A stretch of 64,000 nt of DNA from Acinetobacter sp. XS-4 (GTDB lineage Bacteria; Pseudomonadota; Gammaproteobacteria; Pseudomonadales; Moraxellaceae), in assembly GCF_023920705.1 (NCBI RefSeq), contig NZ_CP094657.1, forward strand, positions 2,852,001 to 2,916,000. The letters run 5' to 3'. This document shows, one piece after another, positions 10,701 through 17,730 of this stretch. The notes under the pieces were generated by a model. It made no database searches and was not told where the DNA came from. It saw nothing but the letters and a program-made list of their open reading frames with translations. Positions within the stretch are counted from its first letter, which is position 1. Every line of letters begins with the position of its first letter. The translations under genes were made by a program, and so were the position numbers.

Positions 10701-12589
10701 TTTTTATTTAAATCCAGTACAACAAACCCATCCTGTGGACTAATCCAAGATGTTTTTTCTGCAAATTTATTACCATCCAAATCAAAATTGACACCTTGTG
10801 TTAATTCAACTGTATTAATTTTACCATCAAAGTTTAGATCTAAAGTCAAGGGGTCTGAACGTGTAGGTGGATTATGAGGTGGTTTAAAAGGTGGTGGTGG
10901 TGGTGGTATATCTTTATAAACTGTCACATAAAACTTAATTCCCAAGTCAGTATCATTTTTACTTCTTGTATCTAAAGCTTCTGTAGTTAAATCTTTATAT
11001 TTAAAATTAATATCACCAGTAACAATATATCTTACATACTTATCTGTTCTAGCAATCTCAACCAATCTTCCAGTTGTTTTATCATTAATATCATAACCAT
11101 TTTTGCTAAAATCTAAAGTTGGAGGTGGCGATAAGCTATCAGATTGATAACGCATTTCGGCGCCGAGCAAATTTTTATTATCATAATATAAGATACCTTT
11201 ACCGTCACTATCATTTACAATAACCGTACCACCCACCTTATATGTATCAAATCCTTCATTACCCTCTAAATGCCCTATTCCACCAAAAAGAAAGCTTTTA
11301 TTGTAGTGAAGAATATCATTACCTTTTCCACCATAAAGAAAATCACTCTCCCCACCACGAGCAGTTAAATCATTTTCTTTATCTCCAGCATATAGAATAT
11401 CATTCCCAGCACCACCATATATTTTGTCATCTCCTCCATTTCCAACCAAGATATCGCTTTCTGATCCACCATATAAGTAATCATTTCCTACCCCTCCATA
11501 TAAAGCATTAGACCCGGTGTCATTAGAGTCATCTTTTGAATTTGCATATAGATAGTCATTTCCATGTCCACCATATAATGTATCTGTTCCACTTCCTCCA
11601 AATAAATAATCATCTCCGAATTCACCTTTCAGAGTATCTACACCACTAAATCCGTAGATATAATTATCACCACTTTGCCCTTCTAAAATATTGTTAGAAT
11701 CATTACCGACTAATACTAAATCGCCAAGAATGTTATTTAAAATTTTAAAATCTAAACTTTTATTAATATCCACATAATAAATATCATTACCATTTATATC
11801 TTTAGGTGTAGTTATTCCGCTATCTAAAATATATTTCATCACCCCTTCAAACATTGCTATTTGGCTAAGATCAATATTACCTATTCCAAAATTATCTTTG
11901 ACCCGCTCGTTATAAGTTTCTCTAATATTTTCATTACTATTTTTTTGAGCATAAAATTCTGCAGAGGTTAAGCTACTAATTACTGGTGCTTCACCTGTAA
12001 AAACTAATTTGACAGTTCTACCAAGACCTGAGCGGTCCAACAACTCCTCAGTCATATTATTTGTAATATCTGCTACTGCTGTAGTACTTTCATAATTAAA
12101 GTCATCATTTACAGCACTTATTTGTAAATTTTTTATTTGTTTTGAGCCATCTGAATTAACGATAAAACTCATCGATTCCCAATTGAAAGAAAACTTAGTA
12201 CTCCCATGTACATAAGATCTCTGAGCATAATCAGCAGAATGAATATCCATCTGATATTGATAAATATCAAATTTTGAATTAATAGTTGGTCTTTCAGATT
12301 CTGGCTTAGATGCATATAAAATATCTACCAAGCTTTTAAAGCTATAAGTTCCAGCGGGTAAATTTGCTAATTTTGAGTCAAAAAATTTGTTAAATAAAGG
12401 CACCATATCGACTGTAGCATATCTACCCGCACCCACGGTCATATATTCATATTGATCAATTTCCTTTTCAAAGACATCATCATTTTCTCTAATCCATTTT
12501 GGATCAACTAACTCAGTTGATGAAGGCATAGTTTCCTGCCCCCAAAGGTATTGAGTTAGGATTTGTTTAACACTTGGAATTGTACTCAT
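1784..12589 (-). CDS. Giant RTX-repeat protein, type I secretion substrate
   Basis: A 3601-residue protein. Order: unique N-terminus (about 1-300); a first block of GGxGxD calcium-binding nonapeptides (about 300-450); a segment with EF-hand-like motifs (DLNFDGKIN, DLNKNNEID, DENKDKIINE; about 575-700) resembling the central part of FrpC-like RTX proteins; a helical region (about 720-1040); six near-identical 145-residue units, each an RTX block plus a haemolysin-related (PF06594-like) module (about 1110-1980); more divergent RTX blocks; two putative Ig modules (about 2970-3170); RTX repeats with VENLTLTG modules; and a C-terminal domain ending LNDLINNQQIII, like the T1SS VC_A0849-type secretion target. 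There is no signal peptide, as expected for type I export. No hlyB/hlyD/tolC homologue lies nearby. Role is inferred: adhesin, biofilm protein or toxin. No catalytic domain was recognised. Confidence 0.9.
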   Translation of the reverse strand: MSTIPSVKQILTQYLWGQETMPSSTELVDPKWIRENDDVFEKEIDQYEYMTVGAGRYATVDMVPLFNKFFDSKLANLPAGTYSFKSLVDILYASKPESERPTINSKFDIYQYQMDIHSADYAQRSYVHGSTKFSFNWESMSFIVNSDGSKQIKNLQISAVNDDFNYESTTAVADITNNMTEELLDRSGLGRTVKLVFTGEAPVISSLTSAEFYAQKNSNENIRETYNERVKDNFGIGNIDLSQIAMFEGVMKYILDSGITTPKDINGNDIYYVDINKSLDFKILNNILGDLVLVGNDSNNILEGQSGDNYIYGFSGVDTLKGEFGDDYLFGGSGTDTLYGGHGNDYLYANSKDDSNDTGSNALYGGVGNDYLYGGSESDILVGNGGDDKIYGGAGNDILYAGDKENDLTARGGESDFLYGGKGNDILHYNKSFLFGGIGHLEGNEGFDTYKVGGTVIVNDSDGKGILYYDNKNLLGAEMRYQSDSLSPPPTLDFSKNGYDINDKTTGRLVEIARTDKYVRYIVTGDINFKYKDLTTEALDTRSKNDTDLGIKFYVTVYKDIPPPPPPFKPPHNPPTRSDPLTLDLNFDGKINTVELTQGVNFDLDGNKFAEKTSWISPQDGFVVLDLNKNNEIDNGGELFGTDTLLANGNKAIDGFQALAQYDENKDKIINEKDEVYSQLKIWKDLNQDGISQTNELSSLSELGVKSISVNNKNIDVTDENKVVHTNKATFEQEILVNGELIKKIGLAETLLFEVNTSNTVWQGKMSSETGIPLDILVLPDLPGYGSVASLHTVIANDTTGILKSLVSKFATAAVDEQLSLTHQILLYWTNNQNISDTATTYSQEGMSKQQFEILKVLLGKSTEWSGWPPHHSAARELEAFYQKVLKNAYSQLLSQTTKKDFIDLILFQEERIYETTIRLPVIGSNPYATIQQSSWDGKAPTPHPESIVLNAAWKHVDTIWHGDFNLAIERLTELFLQNNQLGKIEIEQFQLIVHGLDPNHDVLYKELFEQFSLKAQEITDENLRGLLLESIYVLDDNLTGTEQNDVMRSFGGNDNITALGGDDTVYGGIGNDTIYGGIGNDYLEGNQHDDRLYGDVGNDVLTGGSGNDYLDGGAGNDSYVFNLGDGQDTINSYEYNNLKIDRIIFNEGIEASSVSVNRDANDLIVKYSEQDQITVRGYFDSNGEAAGRIDQIVFIDGTIWDVATIKAKVLVATAGNDILQGYNSADRLGGLAGNDTLYGYAGNDLLTGGFGNDYLDGGAGNDSYVFNVGDGQDTINSYEYNNLKIDRIIFNEGIEASSVSVNRDANDLIVKYSEQDQITVRGYFDSNGEAAGRIDQIVFIDGTIWDVATIKAKVLAATAENDILQGYNSADRLEGLAGNDTLYGYAGNDVLTGGSGNDYLDGGTGNDSYVFNLGDGQDTINSYENNNLKIDQIIFNEGIQASSVSVNRDANDLIVKYSEQDQITVRGYFDSNGEAAGRIDQIVFIDGTIWDVATIKAKVLVATAGNDILQGYNSADRLEGLAGNDTLYGYAGNDVLTGGSGNDYLYGGAGNDSYIFNLGDGQDTINSYEYNNIKIDQIIFNEGIQASSVSVKRNDNNLIIKYSEEDQIIVRDHFNNDFESGGRIDQIVFIDGTIWDVATIKAKVLAATAENDILQGYNSADRLEGLAGNDTLYGYAGNDVLTGGSGNDYLDGGAGNDSYVFNLGDGQDTINSYENNNLKIDRIIFNEGIEASSVSVNRDANDLIVKYSEQDQITVRGYFDSNGEAAGRIDQIVFIDGTIWDVATIKAKVLAATAGNDILQGYNSADHLEGLAGNDTLYGYAGNDVLTGGSGNDYLYGGAGNDSYVFNLGDGQDTINSYENNNLKIDQIIFNEGIQASSVSVKRNDNNLIIKYSEEDQIIVRDHFNNDFESGGRIDQIVFIDGTIWDVATIKAKVLAATAENDILQGYNSADHLEGLAGNDTLYGYAGNDVLTGGSGNDYLDGGFGNDSYIFGLNFGHDIIYNYDYEQNRQDIISFIDGLTQKDFEFHRNDNDLIIQTIDIKNSITVRNYFEKEALGSYRIDKIKFSDNTILDINDIKKLTLLGTESADTLRAFKDGATLFGKGGDDTIYGNTGLDSLYGGIGKDILYGGENNDDLDGGDDSDLLYGGNGNDYLKGGAGNDELYGGDGSDTYIFDRGFGKDIIIDTNSIDNLNKVLLNNIYADEVVFIRGGFDLKDLVLQIKGSSDSLTIRSFFTNDPYSYSKGENYYESIEVVDKSFDFKYIVEEVKKGSDYNDSIYIRDEYNYYINSADGNDVVNVVNGSYIVDSGNGDDKVYIDNVVNSSIYGGNGNDSININGGLNNVAYGGEGDDLLKGNGSGVVLSGGYGYDTYVTSGGNIIDLDYAGKIIVDANQMYFKWSQSESGITKWLVSQPNENTANLTSYTEYSSNSSLSQYQYTKFSNRLADIEYDAIKGEISLLKDNDIYFKIQNIFGMDEIDKIKNNMDVFISGTVSYRAVTAFNYKEFIETKLSFSDFMEQGKVVSKYDQTDNKIYGLTQLGKDTIYANGGDDYIYTGLGESLVYGEYGDDYIIATDINALDEVYGGIGNDTIYNYDINNLNLTNNSNFYQRDRLYGGDGNDIINVRYQNAQVYGGDGSDLLTGSGELYGGDGNDILKAGNAGAYLDGGTGTDHLVGGSGDDTFIVDEQDTYEENDPNGGYDIIHISQNIDLSLGYLEAVTLLGNQNLSIYGNTSDNKLIGNAGDNFIDGRAGSDFMQGGSGNDYYVADTTETIETDGNGNTYIIDGDQVVEDVDGGIDTIERWQDARFIGQDENGNPVLTDSYKILENNIENLILKGNAKTGFGNDLDNIIIGNEQDNYIDGLAGNDTYIFVKGGGTDIYSFADSIDALNILKIQGYSANDISAQKYGDSVYLSFKGTNDHIWLSNYYAVDTEDTTYKMDQIIFDSGDVWGTNDIDALVNRALTNHAPTVNAAIPLITSNQGTEFSYKFANNIIVDQDSWDSLSYKITLTTKDGSGQYQAIPSWLSFDAATQTLSGKPPTNVTGNLSFFYWGTDMYGYGTATSFNLKVSLPNQAPTLLNAIADQSVTDAKAFSYTIPTTTFKDPDGDTLTYSATLEDGSPLPSWLSFNPTTRVLSGTSPDNTVPLNIKITVKDIANQLVSDVFKLTFMVQNQTINGTSNADTLYGASGNDTITGQAGNDILYGQSGNDTLNGGAGNDTMYGGKGDDIYIIDNATDIVSESLNEGTDTVQSSVTYTLANNVENLTLIGTTAINGTGNTLNNTITGNSAINTLTGGAGDDYLDGGVGADKLLGGLGNDTYIVDNISDVITENVNEGTDTIRSSVSLTLSNNVENLILTGTSAINAKGNTLNNVLTGNSAINTLTAGAGDDYLDGGVGADKLLGGIGNDTYVIDNSGDTVTENASEGIDTVLSSITYTLGSNLENLTLTGSTAINATGNTLNNTLTGNSGVNALNGGAGNDILDGQGGNDQLTGGTGADTALYQLLVQSDALGGNGTDAWSDFTMGNTTSNTNADKIDIGDLLIGYSGTYNFTSLEPFIKTIVSGSNTQLYIDRDGVGTTYSSSLLLTLNNTNASLNDLINNQQIII
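6646..9292 (-). repeat. Six tandem 435-bp repeats inside the RTX gene
   Basis: The string cctgcagaatatcg recurs at 6751, 7186, 7621, 8056, 8491 and 8926, an exact 435-bp (145-codon) period with near-identical sequence between units. Two unit types are present, differing in the EQDQITVRGYF versus EEDQIIVRDHF segment. In translation order they run A-A-A-B-A-B, which suggests segment duplication or gene conversion. Confidence 0.95.
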
Positions 12590-12609
12590 TTTTAACCCCT
12601 TAAAAAATT

Positions 12610-13512
12610 TTAATTACCACTAAAATAATTGTTAAAATAAACCCTCCCACATTCATCAATAGGATATATTTGGGTTTCAATATTATTTTTTTCAATTGGT
12701 ATATACTTCCCATCCTCAATAAATGTATTAATTTTATAATCATAATGCGAAATAACTAAATAATACTTAGTTATCTTTTGATTGGAAATATGATTAATTT
12801 TCTTATTCTTAATTACACTCTTATAATTAATAACACTACAACAGTTATATGGATAAAATTTTTGCTTATTCTTATCCCCATCTGAAGAAAGCGTCAACAA
12901 AAAACTATTTCTATTATTAAACTGCTGATAAAGATTTTTATTATTTACATCAATATTATCTCGTATTTTCGAAAACCCTGTTAAAACCACAACACTACCA
13001 TAAGAAATACCATCCAATACCAAATCCTCATCAAGTATTTTATTTCCCATTTTCTTTACATGAACTTTTGAATTAATTGTATTATATGGATTTTCAATTT
13101 GTTTTTTTAAAGCATTTTGCAAGTCATCAAGATTACGAATATTCTCCTTTAAAACAAAAAGATTGTAAGTTGCATTATCACTTTTTTCATTATTATCTAA
13201 TTTATCTTTAGTTTTTTTAAAGATAATATCATCTTTATAACTTTGAAAATAACTTGCCATCGCTCTCCCATACAATTGATCTGTATTAAAATTTTCAACC
13301 TGCAAACAAAAATTTCTTTCCATTCTTCTTTGCTCATAATTTTTTACAATAAAATAGCCACCCCAAATTAAAAATAAAATCAAGGACAATATTAAAAAAA
13401 TATACTTTGCGTAGATATTCTTAACAACAAAAATAATAAATTTAAAAATTAGCCATAAGATTAAAAAAAAACCAAAAATAATTAAAAGCCCCATTAATAA
13501 TAAATTAAACAC
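12610..13512 (-). CDS. Unrecognised membrane-anchored protein next to the RTX gene
   Basis: I do not recognise this protein. It has two strongly hydrophobic N-terminal segments (about residues 3-30 and 36-58), then a basic stretch (NYEQRRMERN) and a soluble Lys/Asn-rich part of about 230 residues with a YPYNCCSVINYK segment. The open frame begins at a TTG at 13527; I prefer the GTG at 13512, which has a purine-rich ggtggggg just upstream, but an ATG at 13494 is also possible. Only 20 bases separate its stop from the RTX start, so co-transcription is likely. Base composition is markedly AT-rich, like the RTX gene 5' end, and unlike the housekeeping genes. An accessory or transport-linked role for the RTX protein is speculation from position only. 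Confidence 0.7.
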   Translation of the reverse strand: MFNLLLMGLLIIFGFFLILWLIFKFIIFVVKNIYAKYIFLILSLILFLIWGGYFIVKNYEQRRMERNFCLQVENFNTDQLYGRAMASYFQSYKDDIIFKKTKDKLDNNEKSDNATYNLFVLKENIRNLDDLQNALKKQIENPYNTINSKVHVKKMGNKILDEDLVLDGISYGSVVVLTGFSKIRDNIDVNNKNLYQQFNNRNSFLLTLSSDGDKNKQKFYPYNCCSVINYKSVIKNKKINHISNQKITKYYLVISHYDYKINTFIEDGKYIPIEKNNIETQIYPIDECGRVYFNNYFSGN

Positions 13513-13614
13513 ACAACCCCCACCCAATACTATTTTAAAAACTCAATAAAATATATTGTGACTCAATCTCAATTCACAATAAATATTACACTTAAATTAA
13601 TCACAATTTTTCAT

Positions 13615-14373
13615 TTATTTTTTTAACAAAAACCTTGGTCTTATTTTCTCTACTTCATTAAACAAACTAAATGTCTGATTCATATAATTGACAACACTAG
13701 ATATTTGTTCAATATAATGCATAAGCTCAGGTGTTTTTTCTGCTTGAATTAACTTAACAGTTCGTGATGGGTCAAAGCCGTCAAACTGGCAGTAAAATAA
13801 AGGATCACCACGTTTTAAAATTAAATCCTTTGATGTATCGTGCCATTCAAAAGCCCACATTAATGGTCTAGGCCAAATATGAATTGGGAAACGCCCACCA
13901 AAAATAGTTCCAGGTAAGGGACTTTTACGGTAATGTCCAAACGCATCGAGTTGAGTTAAATACACAACCTCATCAGCTATAAAACAATAGGATAATTTAA
14001 GTTGGAGAATTGGCACTTGGGGTCTACGCCATTCATTTTCATTTACCAACGTTAGCAACTCACGTAATTTATTGGCTCGAACAGGTGACTGGTCGCCTAA
14101 TACATTAACTAATGTCGGTTTTCCATTTGCATCTCGCGCAAATCTTAAATGAAAATCAAAAGGACAATTCACTACGAAGTAGCGACTTTCGAGTTGTAAT
14201 ACCGCAGGACAACGACTTGCTGACTTTGCATGCTTAGTTTCAGACTTTGAGCGCATTCTGTAAGGTGGTTCATAAAGCAAGGTAGATTTATCATCTACCA
14301 GAAACCAACCTACTTGAATTACGCCATCCCCAATGATCTTCTCTTGATCATCAATTGTAAAATTAATATACAT
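13615..14373 (-). CDS. Conserved hypothetical protein, 252 aa
   Basis: A soluble protein of 252 residues with no signal peptide or membrane segment and no function that I recognise. It is aromatic-rich in the middle (HIWPRPLMWAFEWHD, then KRGDPLFYCQFDGFD), which faintly recalls DUF6065-like proteins; this is a weak resemblance, not an assignment. Codon use is closer to the chromosome average than the two AT-rich genes downstream. It lies 5' of the membrane-protein and RTX genes in the same orientation with a gap of about 100 bases, so it may head the same transcript or stand alone. Confidence 0.75.
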   Translation of the reverse strand: MYINFTIDDQEKIIGDGVIQVGWFLVDDKSTLLYEPPYRMRSKSETKHAKSASRCPAVLQLESRYFVVNCPFDFHLRFARDANGKPTLVNVLGDQSPVRANKLRELLTLVNENEWRRPQVPILQLKLSYCFIADEVVYLTQLDAFGHYRKSPLPGTIFGGRFPIHIWPRPLMWAFEWHDTSKDLILKRGDPLFYCQFDGFDPSRTVKLIQAEKTPELMHYIEQISSVVNYMNQTFSLFNEVEKIRPRFLLKK

Positions 14374-14587
14374 TAAGAATTTATATTTTCATTTTCAATA
14401 CATTATTTTAACACCAACTATACAAAACTGTCTGTACATATTCCATCTTAACGAAACAGAAAATACGAAAATTTATGTTTTCATAACCAGTATTTTTCTC
14501 TGATCTTTTTTATTATTAAATCTTAAATAACTAAAGAATTTGTATTACATTCAATTTACTTAAACTCACGAAAAGTCAGAAAACAAT

Positions 14588-15214
14588 ATGTTAAAAATTT
14601 TAGGGCGCGATAACTCCATTAATGTTCGCAAAGTCTTATGGTTGTGTGAAGAGTTAAATCTTGAATATGAAAGAGAAGATTGGGGACGAGGCTTTCGCTC
14701 TGCTCAATCACCTGAATATTTACAATTAAACCCAAATGGGCAAATTCCTGTTGTTTTAGATGGCGATTTAGTCCTTTGGCAGTCCAACAGTATTATCCGT
14801 TATTTAGCAAATACTTACGATAAAGAACATCAACTTTACCCTACTCAAGCAAAAGAAAGATTCTTTGTTGACCAGTGGATTGATTGGCAAGCAATAGAGC
14901 TGAATAACAGCTGGACTTATACGATTATGTCTCTGCTTCGACATTCTCCAGATCATCAAGATCCAAACTTATTACAACAAGGTATTGATGACTGGAATCA
15001 TCATATGCAGATTCTTGATCAACAACTCGCAAAAACTCAGGCCTATGTTGCAGGTACTGAGTTCACCCTAGCCGATATTCCAGTCGGTTTGTCTGTACAG
15101 CGCTGGAAAGCTACTCCTTTTGACCATCCAACGCTTAAGCATGTCGACCAATATTTTGAACTGTTAAATCAGCGTGCTGGCTTCTTAAAATGGGGCAATA
15201 ACGGCGAACCTTAA
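14588..15214 (+). CDS. Glutathione S-transferase family protein
   Basis: A 208-residue protein with an N-terminal thioredoxin-fold half (MLKILGRDNSINVRKVLWLC, a cis-Pro region NPNGQIPVV, then a glutathione gamma-glutamyl contact WQSNSIIRYL) and an all-helical C-terminal half with the conserved FTLADIPVG N-capping motif. Ser10 in the NSINVRK turn is the likely thiol-activating residue, as in theta/zeta-like bacterial GSTs. The substrate is unknown; detoxification or stress roles are family knowledge only. It is convergent with the DUF2520 gene, 14 bases apart. Confidence 0.9.
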   Translation: MLKILGRDNSINVRKVLWLCEELNLEYEREDWGRGFRSAQSPEYLQLNPNGQIPVVLDGDLVLWQSNSIIRYLANTYDKEHQLYPTQAKERFFVDQWIDWQAIELNNSWTYTIMSLLRHSPDHQDPNLLQQGIDDWNHHMQILDQQLAKTQAYVAGTEFTLADIPVGLSVQRWKATPFDHPTLKHVDQYFELLNQRAGFLKWGNNGEP

Positions 15215-15228
15215 TTTTAAAATAAGCT

Positions 15229-16008
15229 TTAAGCTGAGTGATGGCGCTTCAAAATGCCATCACTTAAAAGTTGATACACCTGTTTTAAATCATCTCGATT
15301 TGCTTTAGCCAATAAGTCTTGATGCATTGCCAAGATATTCTGATCTCCCCTTACCGCAGGCCCTGTTTGCATTTGCTTTGGATCATTTTCAGTGGCTTTT
15401 TTTGCTGTTTCTATAATTAAAGGATAGAGCAAGCTAAAGTCGACCTGCTCTTTATCTACAACCTGTTTTGCCATATCAAAGCAATAGTTACTAAAATTAC
15501 AGGCAAATACGGCAGCTAAATGCAAAGTTAAACGCTGCTTCGAGGTGTATTGATATACTCGATTGCTTAGGCTATTTGCTAAATCGGAAAGTAATTCCTG
15601 ATCAACCTCTGTTATTGCTTCAACAAATAACGGCGTTGCAGACCAATCAACATCTCTTTCAAAGCTAAATGTTTGTAATGGATAAAACACTCCTGCTTTT
15701 TCATGCATATGACTGATGACTTCAATATTAGTACTACCTGAAGTATGAACAATAAGTGTGTCAGGAAAAAATTCATGAACCTGTTTTACAAGCTCTACGA
15801 TTGCACTGTCTGAAACTGCAAGAATGATCAGATCGGTCGGCTGGAATTGTTGAAGAGACTGACATGCTTTTGCTTGAATTTTCTCTGCAAATTTTTGGGT
15901 TTTATCAAAATCACGCGCATAGACTTGTACGATGTTATGACCTTGGCCCAATAAAGCCTTTGCCAAATGAAAGGCAACTCGCCCACTTCCAACCAAACTG
16001 ATTTTCAT
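15229..16008 (-). CDS. Rossmann-like and DUF2520 domain oxidoreductase-like protein
   Basis: 259 residues. The N-terminus ISLVGSGRVAFHLAKALLGQG is a dinucleotide-binding Rossmann loop, and a ProC-like second half follows (TLIVHTSGSTN, VFYPLQTFS, LAAVFACNFSNYC), the layout of DUF2520 proteins related to pyrroline-5-carboxylate reductase and ketopantoate reductase. The substrate is not known for the family. It is separated from the upstream OmpA-like gene by a strong terminator, so it is probably transcribed from its own promoter. Confidence 0.88.
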   Translation of the reverse strand: MKISLVGSGRVAFHLAKALLGQGHNIVQVYARDFDKTQKFAEKIQAKACQSLQQFQPTDLIILAVSDSAIVELVKQVHEFFPDTLIVHTSGSTNIEVISHMHEKAGVFYPLQTFSFERDVDWSATPLFVEAITEVDQELLSDLANSLSNRVYQYTSKQRLTLHLAAVFACNFSNYCFDMAKQVVDKEQVDFSLLYPLIIETAKKATENDPKQMQTGPAVRGDQNILAMHQDLLAKANRDDLKQVYQLLSDGILKRHHSA

Positions 16009-16034
16009 ATCAATCCAATATTATTTGTCTCAAC

Positions 16035-16065
16035 AAAAAAGCTTCTCAAAATGAGAAGCTTTTTT
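16035..16065 (-). terminator. Terminator of the OmpA-like gene
   Basis: 14-bp perfect inverted repeat aaaaaagcttctca / tgagaagctttttt with a 3-base loop, between the OmpA-like stop and the DUF2520 start. The T-run fits reverse-strand transcription. Confidence 0.85.
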
Positions 16066-16101
16066 CAAATTAAAATAACTAATTTTTCATAAATAAGTCG
16101 A

Positions 16102-17517
16102 TTATTGGGCTACTGAAAACTCAATACGACGGTTTTTAAAGCGACCTTCTTCTGTTGTGTTTTCTGCAACTGGCTGATCAGAACCATGGCCTTCTGCAAC
16201 TAATTTAGAAGCATCCACACCTTTAGATTTTAAATAATCTACAACTGCTTGAGCACGGCGTTGAGACAAAGCTTTATTTGCAGCAGCGTTACCTGTTGAG
16301 TCGGTATGACCACCCACATTTAATTTGACGCTAGTCACTTTATTTAAAAGTGTTGCAGCTTGGTCAAGAATGGCTTTGTTATCTGCTGGGATTTCACTTG
16401 AACCACTCGCAAAATTAATAATTTGCAAGTTAAGTGCTTTCACCAAAGCATTTACATCGACATTGTTCGGGTCAATTGAGCCTAGAGCAGTTTGTGAAGC
16501 AGTTAAGCTATTGCTTACAGATTGCTCAGCTGTTACTGGTGCTGTACCGACAACTTCTGTATGTGGCACCAATGCTTTTACTTTTGCAGTTAAAGCTTCT
16601 AATGCTGCCGCATCACCCGCTTTCAAAGTAATTTTGTCGCCTATCCATTCTAAAGATGCATTTGGCACACCTTTTAATGCCCCTAACACACCTGCAAGTG
16701 CATCTTTGTCTGTAAATGAAGCTGCATAAGTTTGGCTTGTATCCACCTTACAATCTTGAGTTGTTGAAAAAACCCTTTTAACGTTGGTTTGTAGCGTTGC
16801 CAAGAAGCCTTGATCGCCAATTCCAGCCTGACACTGGCTCACTGTACCTTTGTCATCGGTACTTAAAGTTAAGCTAGCGGGTGCTGCAGCAGCTTCAACA
16901 CCACTTGCAGCCGTCGGTTCTGGTGCTGGTACAGCTTCTTTATGCTGACAAGAACGCCATAACCAAGCAATAATCAGACCCAAAATAATGAGGGCAATAA
17001 TGGGTAAGAACCCACGAGACTTACCTGTATTTTCAGTTGCTGCTGCAAGCGGAGGAGCAGTTGATGGTGTAACAGAAGATAAACCTGCACCAAGTCCTAG
17101 CGGAGCTAATAGACCTACTGCCCATGCTGGTAAATATGAACGAATAGTATCTGCATGCTGGCGCAAGTAATTCACGATACTTTGCTGGTCATTTCCTGCA
17201 ACATCTGAAATTGCATTAAGGCTGGGTTTAATCGCACTATTGAGCGTGCTTTCTATTTCATTATTTGGTGCTGTACCACTTAAATGGGTAAGCACAGTAT
17301 TTTTGATTTGGTCATTATGAGAAAAAAGTTCTGATAATGAAGGAGCCAAACTGTTTTTTAATTGTCCGATAAGATCAGGTTTAGCAGCTAATAATGAAAG
17401 TAAAATTGGATAAAACTTAGATAAAGCATTCGATTTTTCGCCTAGGTATCCATCCTGTTCATCTAATAATATTGAAGATACTTTTTCTTTGAGCAATTCT
17501 ATAGGGTTTATCGACAT
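16102..17517 (-). CDS. OmpA-family protein with DUF937-like N-terminus
   Basis: 471 residues. About 1-130 is a helical DUF937/YidB-like region; a single membrane segment (FLPIIALIILGLIIAWLW) lies near residues 170-187; a Pro/Ala linker and a BON-like alpha/beta region (about 220-320) follow; the C-terminal 120 residues are an OmpA peptidoglycan-binding domain (NFASGSSEIP, GHTDSTGN, LSQRRAQAVVDYL, NRRIEF). The absence of a cleavable signal peptide and the mid-protein anchor place it in the inner membrane with the OmpA domain in the periplasm, an arrangement like mycobacterial ArfA rather than a barrel porin. The peptidoglycan-contacting Asp and Arg appear conserved. It is probably monocistronic. 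Function is inferred to be envelope maintenance. Confidence 0.87.
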   Translation of the reverse strand: MSINPIELLKEKVSSILLDEQDGYLGEKSNALSKFYPILLSLLAAKPDLIGQLKNSLAPSLSELFSHNDQIKNTVLTHLSGTAPNNEIESTLNSAIKPSLNAISDVAGNDQQSIVNYLRQHADTIRSYLPAWAVGLLAPLGLGAGLSSVTPSTAPPLAAATENTGKSRGFLPIIALIILGLIIAWLWRSCQHKEAVPAPEPTAASGVEAAAAPASLTLSTDDKGTVSQCQAGIGDQGFLATLQTNVKRVFSTTQDCKVDTSQTYAASFTDKDALAGVLGALKGVPNASLEWIGDKITLKAGDAAALEALTAKVKALVPHTEVVGTAPVTAEQSVSNSLTASQTALGSIDPNNVDVNALVKALNLQIINFASGSSEIPADNKAILDQAATLLNKVTSVKLNVGGHTDSTGNAAANKALSQRRAQAVVDYLKSKGVDASKLVAEGHGSDQPVAENTTEEGRFKNRRIEFSVAQ

Positions 17518-17667
17518 TGGTTATTCTCCCGAATCTTATACGTCGTAACCAGCAACTTTTGATTATTCAAATACTTCTCTTTGCTGATAGTTTTTTATTC
17601 TAATCTTCCTTCAATCTTTTATTGTTTTTTATATAATTTATATACAATTTTCCATCTAGTACTTACA

Positions 17668-17698
17668 AAACAGGTAGATCTTATTGATCTACCTGTTT
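17668..17698 (-). terminator. Terminator of the pyrB-pyrX operon
   Basis: 13-bp perfect inverted repeat aaacaggtagatc / gatctacctgttt with a 5-base loop, about 32 bases past the pyrX stop, with a short T-run on the reverse strand. Confidence 0.8.
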
Positions 17699-17730
17699 AT
17701 ATTTTAAATTTACTTTAATTAAATACTTTA

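Noticed and set aside
11242..11511. Forward-strand His-rich open frame inside the RTX gene
   Set aside because: Its composition follows from reading GGxGxD-encoding DNA on the opposite strand; no RBS.
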